Below, one piece after another: positions 16,651 to 24,862 of a DNA stretch of 45,220 nucleotides; positions within the stretch are counted from its first letter, which is position 1; each line of letters starts with the position of its first letter. The DNA is taken from assembly GCA_021809895.1 (NCBI GenBank), contig JAJZJU010000007.1, positions 1 through 45,220 of the forward strand, read 5' to 3'. Made by a program: the position numbers and the translations under genes. This DNA is from a bacterium (lineage in GTDB: Bacteria; Chloroflexota; Dormibacteria; Aeolococcales; Bog-877). The notes beneath the pieces were generated by a model. That model was given only the letters and a program-made list of their open reading frames with translations. It was not told where the DNA came from and ran no database searches.

Positions 16651-18213
16651 TCAGCGCCTGGCTCTTGGCCTCCTCCCTCCTGCGCCGCCTTGCAGCAGGT
16701 GTCGGCGCACCCGCACCAGCATCCGGACCATCTCCTCGCCGAGCTCGTCACCGGCCGAGCGTGGGTGGTTGTAGACGACGTATTCCTTGGCGACCAGTGT
16801 CGCCAGATAGTCCAACAGGGCGGCCTCCTCCTCCTTGACCAGCAGAAAGTCTGGATGTCCCTCGTTGTAATAGACGATCCCATCCTCCGGATCGAATCGG
16901 CTGCGCCCGCCGGTCGGCTCCGGGTCCGGGAGCAGCGTCGGCAGGGCCCGGGACCGGCGCCGGTCAGAGCTGCCGGTGCCAACCGATACCGGTGGCTCAG
17001 GAGGGTGGTCCGGCGGCGGGGACGGCTCGAGCTGCACCGGTTCGAAGTCCTCGTCCTCGGCGGTGCCGGACAGAGCCGCATCGGATGGCTGCTCCTCATC
17101 GAAGGGGATCGCCATCAGCCCGCCGTCACCGGGCTCGGTGCCCAGCCAGCTGTGCATCGGGTTGTCCAGGTCCGCCAACTCCCGCAGGACCCTGGCGAAC
17201 ACCTGGCGCACCGCCTCGGAGATCCTCTCTGTCAGCGCACGGTCGAGCTCGGCTGTGACCCGGTCCAGAGCCAGCCCAACCGCCACCTCCACATCCTGGA
17301 CCGCCTGCACCAGCGCGGGGAAGGCCTCCCGGTCCCGGAGGATCGCGCGCCGGCCAGCGCTCTGCTGCAACGGTTCGTAGATTATCTGACCGCCTACGTG
17401 GTCACTGTTCCAGGGGGGATGGTCGAACTCCTCCAGCTCGCACAGGTCGTCGACGATGGTGGTTCCCGCTCGCCCCACCAGAGCGACGCGCCGACGGTGA
17501 TCGGGACGAGGGGCCAGATACAGACCGAACTCCACCGGCCCCAGCAGGGTCGCCCGCTGAGGCACCGGGAGGCGCACTCCATCTGGTGGTTCCGGATTCA
17601 CAAGCTCGGCACTCCGGCCCTGGACGACCTCGATCTGGTAGTCCCCGCGGGCCAGCGCCACGCCACGACGCCGCTGCAGGTAGTCGACCAGGCGACGCAG
17701 GGTCAGGCCGCGCACAGCCTCGGGATCCAGGTCGCTGAGGTACACGGTCGTCCCGGGGATGACTCTGGCGCGGCGGCGCTCGTCAAGCTCGAGTCTGGCC
17801 CGCACAGTGCCGCGCTCCAGCCTCAGCGCATGGGTCTTCTCTCCACCCTGGGGCCGGGTGACGATGTCACAGCGGCCGCCCAGCTGCTGGAACGCGAGGA
17901 TACCGATCGCCTTCTCCCCGAGGGTGCGCGGATCGGATGCCTTGCCCGACTCGAAGAGGTTGCTCGCCACCCGGCGGAGCTCCTCCACGGACATGCCACG
18001 ACCGCTGTCGTCCACCGCGATCACCGGGTGACGGCCCTGGCGCCGCAGCACCACGGTGATGCGCCCACCTCGAAGACCGGCCTCCAAATACTCGTCAGCG
18101 GCATTGGAGATGAATTCGTTGAGGGCGTCCTTGGGATCTTGGTACGCCTGACCCGTCACCAGCACGGCCTTGGCCAGGTTGCCTATGCGCAGTCGGATCT
18201 CCTCGGTCGTCAT
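16651..18213 (-). CDS. GHKL (Hsp90/MutL-type) ATPase with acidic proline-rich linker
   Basis: A 520-residue protein with an N-terminal GHKL ATP-binding fold. The N-box is NEFISNAADEY (residues 32-42), the G1 box VDDSGRGMS (67-75) and the G2-like region GEKAIGILAFQQLGG (99-113), the pattern of Hsp90, MutL and related ATPases rather than histidine kinases. No histidine-phosphotransfer domain, MutL endonuclease motif or Hsp90 C-domain was seen. A second domain follows to about residue 360, then an acidic and Pro-rich linker (EDEDFEPVQLEPSPPPDHP), then a conserved-looking segment DGIVYYNEGHPDFLLVKEEEAALLDYL and a basic tail. It lies 60 bases after the SWIM gene in the same direction. Role unknown; chromatin-like or DNA-remodelling work with the SNF2 partner is an inference. 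Confidence 0.78.
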   Translation of the reverse strand: MTTEEIRLRIGNLAKAVLVTGQAYQDPKDALNEFISNAADEYLEAGLRGGRITVVLRRQGRHPVIAVDDSGRGMSVEELRRVASNLFESGKASDPRTLGEKAIGILAFQQLGGRCDIVTRPQGGEKTHALRLERGTVRARLELDERRRARVIPGTTVYLSDLDPEAVRGLTLRRLVDYLQRRRGVALARGDYQIEVVQGRSAELVNPEPPDGVRLPVPQRATLLGPVEFGLYLAPRPDHRRRVALVGRAGTTIVDDLCELEEFDHPPWNSDHVGGQIIYEPLQQSAGRRAILRDREAFPALVQAVQDVEVAVGLALDRVTAELDRALTERISEAVRQVFARVLRELADLDNPMHSWLGTEPGDGGLMAIPFDEEQPSDAALSGTAEDEDFEPVQLEPSPPPDHPPEPPVSVGTGSSDRRRSRALPTLLPDPEPTGGRSRFDPEDGIVYYNEGHPDFLLVKEEEAALLDYLATLVAKEYVVYNHPRSAGDELGEEMVRMLVRVRRHLLQGGAGGRRPRARR

Positions 18214-18273
18214 CGCCGGCCGATGTTAGCCGCTGCTGGCCCGGTGCCGCCTCGGCCAACCTCCAGCGCTTGG

Positions 18274-19638
18274 CTACCAGTCGTCGGCGATTTCCTCATC
18301 GTCGTCCTCGTACCGGTCGCGATCCTGACCGCCGTCGGAGGCCAGCGCCCCCTGGGCCGGGGCAGGGTTGAGGCCATCACCTCCTCCCGCATGGATGGCG
18401 ACCAACCCCATCGGATCTCGTGATGGTGGTTCGTGCAGCTCCCAGTTGGCGCCCCGGCGGCGAAGGAGATACCAGAGCCCGTCTCCACCCCAGCGCAGCT
18501 GCAGACCCATCCTCGAGTTGGTGATCCGGTTCCCGCGCGCCACAGAGCCCGGCCCCAGGGTGGCCATCGCCGCCCTGGCGCGCCGCAGCTCGGAATCAGG
18601 AGCCATTCCCTGATCGGCCTCCAGGATCGCCAGCCCACCGGCACCGGCCGCCCTCCAGGCGAGTGCCATGCGCATAAGCGAGCGTGGTTGCACTCCCAGC
18701 CCCTGTGCCCAGGTGTCGAAGGCCGGGTCTCCGATCCGCGCTTCGGCCAGCCGGGCCAGGTCCTCATCTTCAGTGAGCCGGAGAGCGCCGTCACCTGCGC
18801 CTGTGGCCAGCTGAAGTGCCCGCTGGGCTGCGTCGGACGCAAGTCGGCGCAGGGCCGCGATGTCGATCGGTCCGTCGTCGCTGAGCTGGTCGATAAGAGG
18901 GGACGGCGGGCCCGGAACCGAAGGCATTGGCAGTGGGTCCGGCAGCTCAAGTAGCGAAGACGGGCGGGTCAGGGACTCAAGCGACACCCCCTCCTTGAGG
19001 CGGTTGACCACCTCACCGTGGACTCCTAAGCCAGGAACCTCGAGTGCTCCCGCCGACTGGGCCCTGAGAGCACGCAACCCCGCCAGCAGATGCTCCCTTC
19101 CGCGCCCGCGCAAGGCAAAGATGACAAATGGATCCGCGTCCAGCAGGTCCGACACCAAATAGCAGACGGCAGCCGCGTGCTTGCAGGGAGTGGCCCAGTC
19201 GGGGCATGAGCACTGTGGACCGAGCTCTCCCGGACCGGGCAGGAGGCTTACCCCCTGTTCTCGCAGGTCAACCTCCACCGCGGCGGGGATCACCCCGTCA
19301 AGAAGTGCCGCGGCGTGGGCCGCCATGGCCGCCAGCGTCTTGGTGACCCGGTCCCACTCCTCCGGCGAGAACTGCCTGACCCGAAGGCGAACCCTGTAGG
19401 GCTCTGGCCGCGACCCCTGGACATCGGCCTGGACCTCTCCAGGAACCAGCCAGAGCTTGCTGACCGCGCCGCTGCGGGCGTAGGTGCGGCCCCGAGGGAG
19501 CCGGTTGGGATCCAGCCGGGCGCTCGATTCCAGCGCCTCCACCCAGGCGCGTCCCCACCACGTCTTGCCGAACGCGGCCAGCGAGCGGCCGGGTGCCCTG
19601 GCAAGCCGACCCTGACTGCGCCGTTGAACCCAGCTCAT
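18274..19638 (-). CDS. SWIM zinc-finger protein
   Basis: A 454-residue protein with an N-terminal region FGKTWWGRAWVEALE that is characteristic of bacterial SWIM proteins. It is followed at about residues 141-158 by the SWIM finger CSCPDWATPCKHAAAVCY (C-x-C-x6-C-x-H), which binds zinc and is thought to contact DNA or protein. The rest is hydrophilic and alanine/leucine-rich, with an Asp/Glu-rich C-terminus (RDRYEDDDEEIADDW). Its start overlaps the SNF2 stop by 4 bases (ATGA, 19635-19638), so translation is coupled. The same pairing exists elsewhere, for example ywqA/ywqB in Bacillus subtilis. It probably serves as a targeting subunit for the helicase; the cellular role of the pair is not well known. 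Confidence 0.88.
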   Translation of the reverse strand: MSWVQRRSQGRLARAPGRSLAAFGKTWWGRAWVEALESSARLDPNRLPRGRTYARSGAVSKLWLVPGEVQADVQGSRPEPYRVRLRVRQFSPEEWDRVTKTLAAMAAHAAALLDGVIPAAVEVDLREQGVSLLPGPGELGPQCSCPDWATPCKHAAAVCYLVSDLLDADPFVIFALRGRGREHLLAGLRALRAQSAGALEVPGLGVHGEVVNRLKEGVSLESLTRPSSLLELPDPLPMPSVPGPPSPLIDQLSDDGPIDIAALRRLASDAAQRALQLATGAGDGALRLTEDEDLARLAEARIGDPAFDTWAQGLGVQPRSLMRMALAWRAAGAGGLAILEADQGMAPDSELRRARAAMATLGPGSVARGNRITNSRMGLQLRWGGDGLWYLLRRRGANWELHEPPSRDPMGLVAIHAGGGDGLNPAPAQGALASDGGQDRDRYEDDDEEIADDW

Positions 19639-22385
19639 CGGAAGTCTCGCAGCTCGACCAACTTGGCCAGCTCCTCATCGGAGAGCTCGGTGATCCAGGA
19701 CTCCCCAGCGCCCACGATCGAGTCGGCCAAGCCGCGCTTGCGGTCCATGAGCTGCGCAATCCGTTCCTCCAGGGTTCCCTGGCAGATGAGCCGGTGCACC
19801 TGTACCGGCTGGGTCTGCCCGATCCGGTAGGCGCGATCGGTCGCCTGGTCCTCGACTGCCGGATTCCACCAGCGGTCGTAGTGGATCACATGGGAGGCGC
19901 GGGTGAGGTTGAGGCCCACGCCGCCGGCCTTGAGAGAGAGCAGAAAGACCGGGACATCGCCGGCCTGAAAGGCATCCACCATCTGGTCCCTCTGGCGGGG
20001 CGGTATCCCCCCGTGCAGGAGCAGGGTCGCAGTCCCCCGGTCTTGAAGGTGGCGCTCCAGGAGGCGGGCCATGGCGACGTACTGGGTGAACACCAAGGTC
20101 GACTCCCCTTCCGACTCGATGATGGGCAGCAGCTCGTCGAGAGCGACCAGCTTTCCAGAGCGGCCCGGCAGGGGCCCGGTCTGGCGCAGATAGTGGGCGG
20201 GGTGATTGCAGATCTGCTTGAGAGCGGTGATCAACTTCAGGACCGTTCCACGCCGCTGGATTCCGTCCATCCTTCTCAGCTGGTCCAGCGTCTCTCGCAC
20301 CACGGCCTCGTACAGAGTTGCCTGTTCAGGACTGAGAGGCAGCAGCTGATCGGTCTCGGTCTTGGGCGGCAGCTCCGGCGCGATGTCCGGGTCTGCCTTT
20401 CGCCGACGCAGGATGAACGGCCTGACGATCGTGGTCAGACGTTCCCGGGCGGCCTGGTCTCCGAAACGCTCCACCGGGGACGCCACCTGTTCTGTGAAGT
20501 CGGCGAGGCGCCCCAGCAATCCCGGCGTGGTCCAGTCGAGGATCGCCCACAGCTCGCTCAATCGGTTCTCGATGGGGGTGCCCGTCAGCGCCAGCCGAGC
20601 GTGGGCCCTGATCCCTCGCAACTCGCGCGCGCCCTTGGACTGGGGGTTCTTCACATGCTGGGCTTCGTCGGCGATGACGAGATCCCAGTCGACCTGAGCC
20701 AGTGCCTGTCGGTCCCGCCTCACCACCCCGTAGGTCGTCAACACGACCTCCTTCTTCCCGACCCCGGTCAGATGGCGGTCGCCCCCGTGGAACCGCCTCA
20801 CCGGTAGGTCTGGCCCGAAGCGGGCTATCTCGCGCTCCCAGTTGCCGATCAGAGAGGCCGGGCACACCACCAGTGCTGGACCCCGGGCACGGCGCAGTTG
20901 CAGGGCGATCACCTGGATGGTCTTGCCCAAACCCATGTCGTCGGCCAGGCATCCTCCCAGGCCTAGCTGGCACATCGTGTCCAGCCAGGCCAGTCCCCTG
21001 TGCTGGTAGGGCCGCAACTCTCCCCTCAACCCGGGGGGCGGCTCACCGATTGGGGCCACCGCCACGTGTTTCAGCCTCTCCACCAGGTCGGCCAGCGCTC
21101 CCGACACCCGCATGGGAATCCTCGCGCCCGAGACGGTCACCATCCCATCGCCCAGGGCCGCCGCCAGCGCCGCCCCTCCTCTGAGCTCGGGCAGTGGCTC
21201 GCGCATGCGGCGGATGAGCTCCGGGTCGACCGTGATCCAGTGGTCGCGCAGCCTCACCCAGGGGCGCTTGGCCTCGGCCAACTCCTCCACCTCCTGGGCG
21301 GTCAGCGGCTCACCGTCGAGAGTCAGCTCCCACCTGAACCGAAGCAGCGCGTCCAGGTCGAAGAGGCCCGAGGAATCCCCGACCGTTGACTCCGGGGTGA
21401 GGGTCGCGTTCACCTTCAGCGCTCCCGCCAGCTCTCTTGGCCAGAGCAGCTCCAGTCCGGCCGCCGCCAGACCGGCCGCCGCGTTGCCCAGCAACTCCTC
21501 CACCTCGTCATCGGAGACCTCGACGGAGTCGGGCCGAGGGCTCTCCAGCAGCCTTCGGATCGGACCCCAAACGGCGCTGCCACGGCGCAGTGCCAGCAGC
21601 AGGTCGCTCTCCACCATCGATCCAAAACGAGCCATGAGCCGCTGGGGAGAGCTCCAGAGGTCAGCGGCATCGACCACCAACCCTGGGTCCTGGTGGCTGC
21701 GCAGCTGCACAGTCACCCGCGCCAGGCGGTCCGTGGCCGTCGGCAGCTCGACTCGAAGCCCCGGCCGGGACTGCTCCCTGGTCGGCTGGTCGGTGGTCTC
21801 CAACCACTCCTCCCAGTCCTCGAGGCAGACCGGATCGTGTCCCGAGTAGGCTCTGACGCCGGCCATCAGGGGCGCCGCAGCAGTGCGGGGCAGGGTGTCA
21901 GCCAGGGCGTCCCAGAACTCCCGGACCAGGATGTCGAACGGCAGAATCCTGGATGGACCCCTCTCTCCCGACGGTACTCCCCGCCCCTCCCACGGGAAGT
22001 TCGCCGACAGCTTCCGCAACCATTCCTCATCGGCCAGGTCGAGAGGGCCGACTCTCCAGTTGTCATAGCAGGACACGCTTCTGGATGGGAATATCCGACC
22101 CCTGGCGATCAGGGACATCCCACTGCGCAGCACCACCTCCCAGGCGCGGGCGGATGGGACTGTCTCTGCTCCAGGGCTCCCGGCCAGCAGCCACTCGATA
22201 CCGACCTTCATCGGCAGCACCTGGGCATTCACCAGTTCCCGGCGGGCGGTCGAGCCATGCTCGACCACCAGATCGGCCAGGTCCAGCTTACTTCCGGGAA
22301 TGCGCCCCACCGGGGGTGTTATGACCAGGCGCCCGTCCCGGCCCGGATCCCCGGGAACGAACACGACGGCGGGAGTCTCGGACAC
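19635..22385 (-). CDS. SNF2-family DNA-dependent ATPase/helicase
   Basis: A 916-residue Swi2/Snf2 ATPase. The N-terminal half (about 1-440) is the bacterial SNF2-associated region. The motor follows with motif I DDMGLGKT near residue 480, Ia VVCPASLIGNWEREI, II DEAQHVKN near 570, III LTGTPIENRLSELW, IV STLVFTQYV, V LKAGGVGLNLT and VI DRAYRIGQTQ near 848. All motifs needed for ATP hydrolysis and DNA translocation are present. No nuclease or methylase domain is fused. The GTG start at 22385 has only a weak GGA before it, and a TAGTCT box 7 bases upstream could give a leaderless message. It is the first gene of the SNF2-SWIM-GHKL set. Confidence 0.93.
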   Translation of the reverse strand: MSETPAVVFVPGDPGRDGRLVITPPVGRIPGSKLDLADLVVEHGSTARRELVNAQVLPMKVGIEWLLAGSPGAETVPSARAWEVVLRSGMSLIARGRIFPSRSVSCYDNWRVGPLDLADEEWLRKLSANFPWEGRGVPSGERGPSRILPFDILVREFWDALADTLPRTAAAPLMAGVRAYSGHDPVCLEDWEEWLETTDQPTREQSRPGLRVELPTATDRLARVTVQLRSHQDPGLVVDAADLWSSPQRLMARFGSMVESDLLLALRRGSAVWGPIRRLLESPRPDSVEVSDDEVEELLGNAAAGLAAAGLELLWPRELAGALKVNATLTPESTVGDSSGLFDLDALLRFRWELTLDGEPLTAQEVEELAEAKRPWVRLRDHWITVDPELIRRMREPLPELRGGAALAAALGDGMVTVSGARIPMRVSGALADLVERLKHVAVAPIGEPPPGLRGELRPYQHRGLAWLDTMCQLGLGGCLADDMGLGKTIQVIALQLRRARGPALVVCPASLIGNWEREIARFGPDLPVRRFHGGDRHLTGVGKKEVVLTTYGVVRRDRQALAQVDWDLVIADEAQHVKNPQSKGARELRGIRAHARLALTGTPIENRLSELWAILDWTTPGLLGRLADFTEQVASPVERFGDQAARERLTTIVRPFILRRRKADPDIAPELPPKTETDQLLPLSPEQATLYEAVVRETLDQLRRMDGIQRRGTVLKLITALKQICNHPAHYLRQTGPLPGRSGKLVALDELLPIIESEGESTLVFTQYVAMARLLERHLQDRGTATLLLHGGIPPRQRDQMVDAFQAGDVPVFLLSLKAGGVGLNLTRASHVIHYDRWWNPAVEDQATDRAYRIGQTQPVQVHRLICQGTLEERIAQLMDRKRGLADSIVGAGESWITELSDEELAKLVELRDFR

Positions 22386-22654
22386 CGTTCCAAGACTACC
22401 GTCAGACGGCGGTCCGACGCGGGCTTCAGAATCCGGAGCGCTGGGTCCGGAAGCCCCCAGTCACGAAGCACCACGGCACTCCACGGAGCGCACCGCAGGA
22501 AACGGGGCCCCAGAATGCCTGGGACTCCCCGGCCCCTGCCCGACCGGAACCCACCGCCATGAGCGGTCGCGAGCGCCACTGGCCCCGCCACCGCGAGGCC
22601 CATGGTGTGGTCTCTCGAGACGACGTCCGCCGTGAGGCGCTCAGCTTCGTCCGC
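22386..22654. other. Intergenic region between the SNF2 start and the IS element
   Basis: 269 bases without a supported gene. It holds the small palindrome CCGTC-a-GACGG (22399-22409) just upstream of the SNF2 start, which may be part of its promoter region. The first bases beyond the insertion end (22654 downwards) would be read as the natural guide of the TnpB-associated RNA. Confidence 0.45.
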
Positions 22655-22688
22655 TTGACCCCTCCCCACGGATAAATCCGGGGGATTC
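22655..22688 (-). repeat. IS right-end hairpin with guide and cleavage site
   Basis: Read on the minus strand: GAAT (22688-22685), hairpin CCCC-c-GGAT-tt-ATCC-gt-GGGG (22684-22664), linker, TCAA (22658-22655). Guide, imperfect stem and terminal tetranucleotide match the IS608 right-end plan. Confidence 0.75.
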
Positions 22689-22860
22689 CCGTCTCGCCCC
22701 TACTGTCTCGCTGACCGCCCATCGCTTAGGCGGCCGTTGCCGTAGGCAGGGGTTGTACGAGCTTCGGCCGAGCAGCTCTGTCGGAGCGCCTGTTGAGGCG
22801 CTTGGCGATCCGTACCACTGAGCGACGCCCCGAAGGACTACGTCGGTGGACTTGCTGCTT
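22655..22860 (-). ncRNA. Probable TnpB-associated omega (re) RNA
   Basis: In IS605 elements the RNA that guides TnpB is made from the 3' end of tnpB through the right-end hairpin, with the guide taken from the DNA just past the terminal TCAA. The right end here has the expected hairpin directly after the tnpB stop codon. The 5' limit given is a guess based on usual lengths; only the 3' scaffold end at 22655 is supported by sequence. Confidence 0.4.
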
Positions 22861-24318
22861 CGCGGCGCCAGCCGCGTTCCTCGACGCCGGCGCCCCACCG
22901 AGGTCGTGGCGGGTGGAGTAGGCCGCGTTGGCTTCCCCCGCGTCGAGGGTGTCGATGCCGTCTTTGGGCTCCACGAAGAACCCTAGGAATGCGGAGAACA
23001 GGTCCCGGTCCGCCACCACCCCGCAGGGACACCTGTGGGTCCGCTCGGACAGGGGCTTCTTGGCTTGGCGCGCGCAGATGCAGGTCTGGGAGAGTGCAGT
23101 GGTCCTGGGGTCGTACTCGTAGAGTCCGCCACCGGCGCTTTCAGCCTTGTAGCGGAGCTTGGCGACGAACGAACCAGGGGCGCGGTCCCGGACCGACTTT
23201 GGGAAGCGCTTCTGCCATGCGACGTAGTTGAGCTTCTCGGCCCGAAGGGTCGGGCCGAGGCCGATGAGCTGGTTGGCGAGCTGGCAGTGCTCGGTGTCGC
23301 GGCGGGCGGAGAGGACCCTGTGGAGCTCGCCAACCAGCACCTGGGTGCGCTGGGCGTTGTGGGAGCGCTCGTTCCAATCGCAGCGGCCTGACTTGTGGCG
23401 ACGCTGGGCGTCGAAGCAGCTCGGGCTGCCCTTCCTGTGCTGGCGGTCCAGCTTCCGCTGGGCGCGACGCAGGGCCTTCGCGGCGTAGGCGACGCCCGGC
23501 GCCAGCTGGCAGTGTTGTGCGGTCGTCTGGCTCACCACGTGGACCGTGCTCGGGCCCATGTCGATGCTGACCTGCTCAGTTCCCACGGAGTGGCGGACCG
23601 GCGGTGGGCCGTCCAGGACGAACTGGGCGCGGTAGGCCCAACGGCCCCGGACCTTGGCCCGAGTGATCCTGCAGGAGATGAGCTTGCCTGCGGCGACGAG
23701 GCCCGTGATCCGGTCCAGTTCCGCCTGCTCGTCATGGCTCTTGGGCTGGGCGAAGGGAACGACAAATCCGCGGCCCCACTGCAATCCTGTGAGATTGTCC
23801 TTGGTGAACTTCACTTTCAGCGAGCCGCACCCGTCCTTGCACTCGAGTGAGTGGATGCCCCTTCTTTGGGCCTTGAAGCGAGGCTTGCCGCCCTTGCCGT
23901 AGTGCCACCTCTCGGCCGCCAGGAATGCCCGGCGGGCCAGCGTCTGGGCTTCTTGGCAGAGCACTTGGTCTCTCACCCAGGACTGGCGCAGCCACGAGCC
24001 GAACGACATGATCGCGCTCTCGGTGAAGCCGTGGGCACAGTCGATGGCATCGAATGCCTGGTGGCGAGCCAAGCCTTGCGGTGATTCCGGCTTGCCCTTG
24101 GGCAAGGCTTTGGCTTCCTCGAAGCGGGGGTCCGCCCGCAGTGCCCGGTCGCGCCGGAGTGCCTCGCCCAGGCAGGCGTTGTAGACCCGCAGACCGCCGT
24201 AGAAGCGAGTGTCGATCACCGAGCGCATCCGCGGCGTCGGGCGCAGGGGAAGTTGTGCAACATGGGTCGGCGCTCCCCGCGGCCGTTTGCGAGCGCGGGG
24301 CTTGCGCTCCCCGCTCAT
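22726..24318 (-). CDS. tnpB: TnpB-type RNA-guided nuclease of the IS605 element
   Basis: A 530-residue TnpB with an N-terminal basic helical region (to about 240) and a split RuvC nuclease. The first acidic residue is Asp253 in VSIDMGPSTVHVV, the second Glu361 in RAEKLNYVAWQKRF, the third probably Asp439 in VADRDLFSAF. The zinc ribbon between the last two has paired C-x-C motifs, C413/C415 and C430/C432, in SQTCICARQAKKPLSERTHR. All three catalytic acids are therefore present, and the frame is open throughout. It is longer than the common 400-residue TnpBs, with a Ser/Arg-rich extension after residue 455. TnpB proteins are programmable nucleases that favour retention of the element. ATG 24318 overlaps the tnpA stop. 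Confidence 0.85.
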   Translation of the reverse strand: MSGERKPRARKRPRGAPTHVAQLPLRPTPRMRSVIDTRFYGGLRVYNACLGEALRRDRALRADPRFEEAKALPKGKPESPQGLARHQAFDAIDCAHGFTESAIMSFGSWLRQSWVRDQVLCQEAQTLARRAFLAAERWHYGKGGKPRFKAQRRGIHSLECKDGCGSLKVKFTKDNLTGLQWGRGFVVPFAQPKSHDEQAELDRITGLVAAGKLISCRITRAKVRGRWAYRAQFVLDGPPPVRHSVGTEQVSIDMGPSTVHVVSQTTAQHCQLAPGVAYAAKALRRAQRKLDRQHRKGSPSCFDAQRRHKSGRCDWNERSHNAQRTQVLVGELHRVLSARRDTEHCQLANQLIGLGPTLRAEKLNYVAWQKRFPKSVRDRAPGSFVAKLRYKAESAGGGLYEYDPRTTALSQTCICARQAKKPLSERTHRCPCGVVADRDLFSAFLGFFVEPKDGIDTLDAGEANAAYSTRHDLGGAPASRNAAGAAKQQVHRRSPSGRRSVVRIAKRLNRRSDRAARPKLVQPLPTATAA

Positions 24319-24716
24319 CGGTTTTTCTGCTCCGCGACGTACTGCTTCACGACCTCAAGGCTCGCACCGCCGACGGTGGCCACAAAGTAGCTGTTCGTCC
24401 AAAGCGTGGGCAGCCGGGACCGCAGGCTGGGAAACTCTTTGCGGAGCAATCTGCTCGTGTGTCCTTTGACGGCTTTGACCAGACGGTGGATCCCCAACTG
24501 AGGGTCCACCTCAACTAGCAGTTGGACGCGGTCAGGCATGGTCTCCATCTCAATGAGCCACGCCCCCTTGTTGGCGACCGCTTCTCGGATCAGTTCCTTC
24601 AGCCGCATCTCGACGTCCCCGGTGAGCACCCCGCGCCGATACTTCGGGCACCACACCACGTGGTAGGCGCAGCGGAACGTGACGTTGGCATTCGATCGCA
24701 GAGTTGCGCCAGCCAT
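24315..24716 (-). CDS. tnpA: IS200-like TnpA transposase with substituted HUH motif
   Basis: A 133-residue Y1 transposase by overall sequence: CAYHVVWCPKYRRGVL near the N-terminus, GIHRLVKAVKGHTSRLLR, and SRLPTLWTNSYFVATVGG. The nucleophile Tyr126 is present in VVKQYVAEQK. However, the metal-binding HUH motif, normally MPDHVHLLV, here reads MPDRVQLLV: Arg63 and Gln65 replace both histidines. Without them the protein is predicted unable to nick DNA. ATG 24716 is preferred over the ATG at 24728, which falls inside the left-end hairpin. The gene is otherwise undamaged, so either this copy decayed recently or the protein has kept a binding role. Confidence 0.85.
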   Translation of the reverse strand: MAGATLRSNANVTFRCAYHVVWCPKYRRGVLTGDVEMRLKELIREAVANKGAWLIEMETMPDRVQLLVEVDPQLGIHRLVKAVKGHTSRLLRKEFPSLRSRLPTLWTNSYFVATVGGASLEVVKQYVAEQKNR

Positions 24717-24726
24717 CCCCAACAGC

Positions 24727-24750
24727 ATACGCTCCAGGCGTATCTACGCC
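24727..24750 (-). promoter_or_regulatory. Two mutually exclusive hairpins just before tnpA
   Basis: GGCGTA-tc-TACGCC (24737-24750) and ATACGC-tccag-GCGTAT (24727-24743) share bases 24738-24743, so only one can form at a time. They sit 11-34 bases upstream of the tnpA ATG. Such structures could limit tnpA translation or form part of the left end. Confidence 0.4.
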
Positions 24751-24789
24751 ACACGTTCGTTCCCTACGTCTCTCCGCCAGACTCGCTCA

Positions 24790-24814
24790 CCCCATGTCTA
24801 AAGCCAGGGGCTTG
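24790..24814 (-). repeat. IS left-end hairpin with guide
   Basis: On the minus strand CAAG (24814-24811) precedes CCCC-TGGC-ttta-GACA-t-GGGG (24810-24790), an imperfect stem with one unpaired T. This matches the hairpin type at the right end and the known IS608 left end (guide plus CCCC...GGGG hairpin). Confidence 0.65.
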
Positions 24815-24862
24815 CGCTCGCCACATGGTCAGAGTCAATTGGATTTTCGGCGACGCCCTCGC

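Larger units (their letters stand above)
22655..24814 (-). mobile_element. IS200/IS605-family insertion sequence (tnpA + tnpB)
   Basis: A complete-looking IS605-type element. It holds tnpA and tnpB in the same direction with a 4-base overlap, and hairpin ends like those of IS608. The right end on the minus strand reads GAAT (guide), a hairpin, AGGGG, then TCAA, the IS608-type cleavage tetranucleotide, ending at 22655. The left end has the matching hairpin at 24790-24810 preceded by a CAAG guide; the exact left boundary lies somewhat beyond 24814. As expected for this family there are no terminal inverted repeats or target duplications. It lies between the SNF2 gene and the 3' end of the threonine synthase gene and interrupts neither. 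TnpA appears catalytically defective, so the copy may be immobile. Confidence 0.85.

Noticed and set aside
16444-18423. A 659-codon plus-strand open frame opposite the GHKL ATPase gene
   Set aside because: It is exactly antisense to a gene with clear ATP-binding motifs, has low-complexity composition and no recognisable domain; long antisense frames are expected at this GC content.
22386-22654. A tRNA or other RNA gene as an insertion target beside the IS element
   Set aside because: No acceptor-stem pairing or TTCRA-type T-loop could be found in this stretch; IS605 elements do not need tRNA targets.
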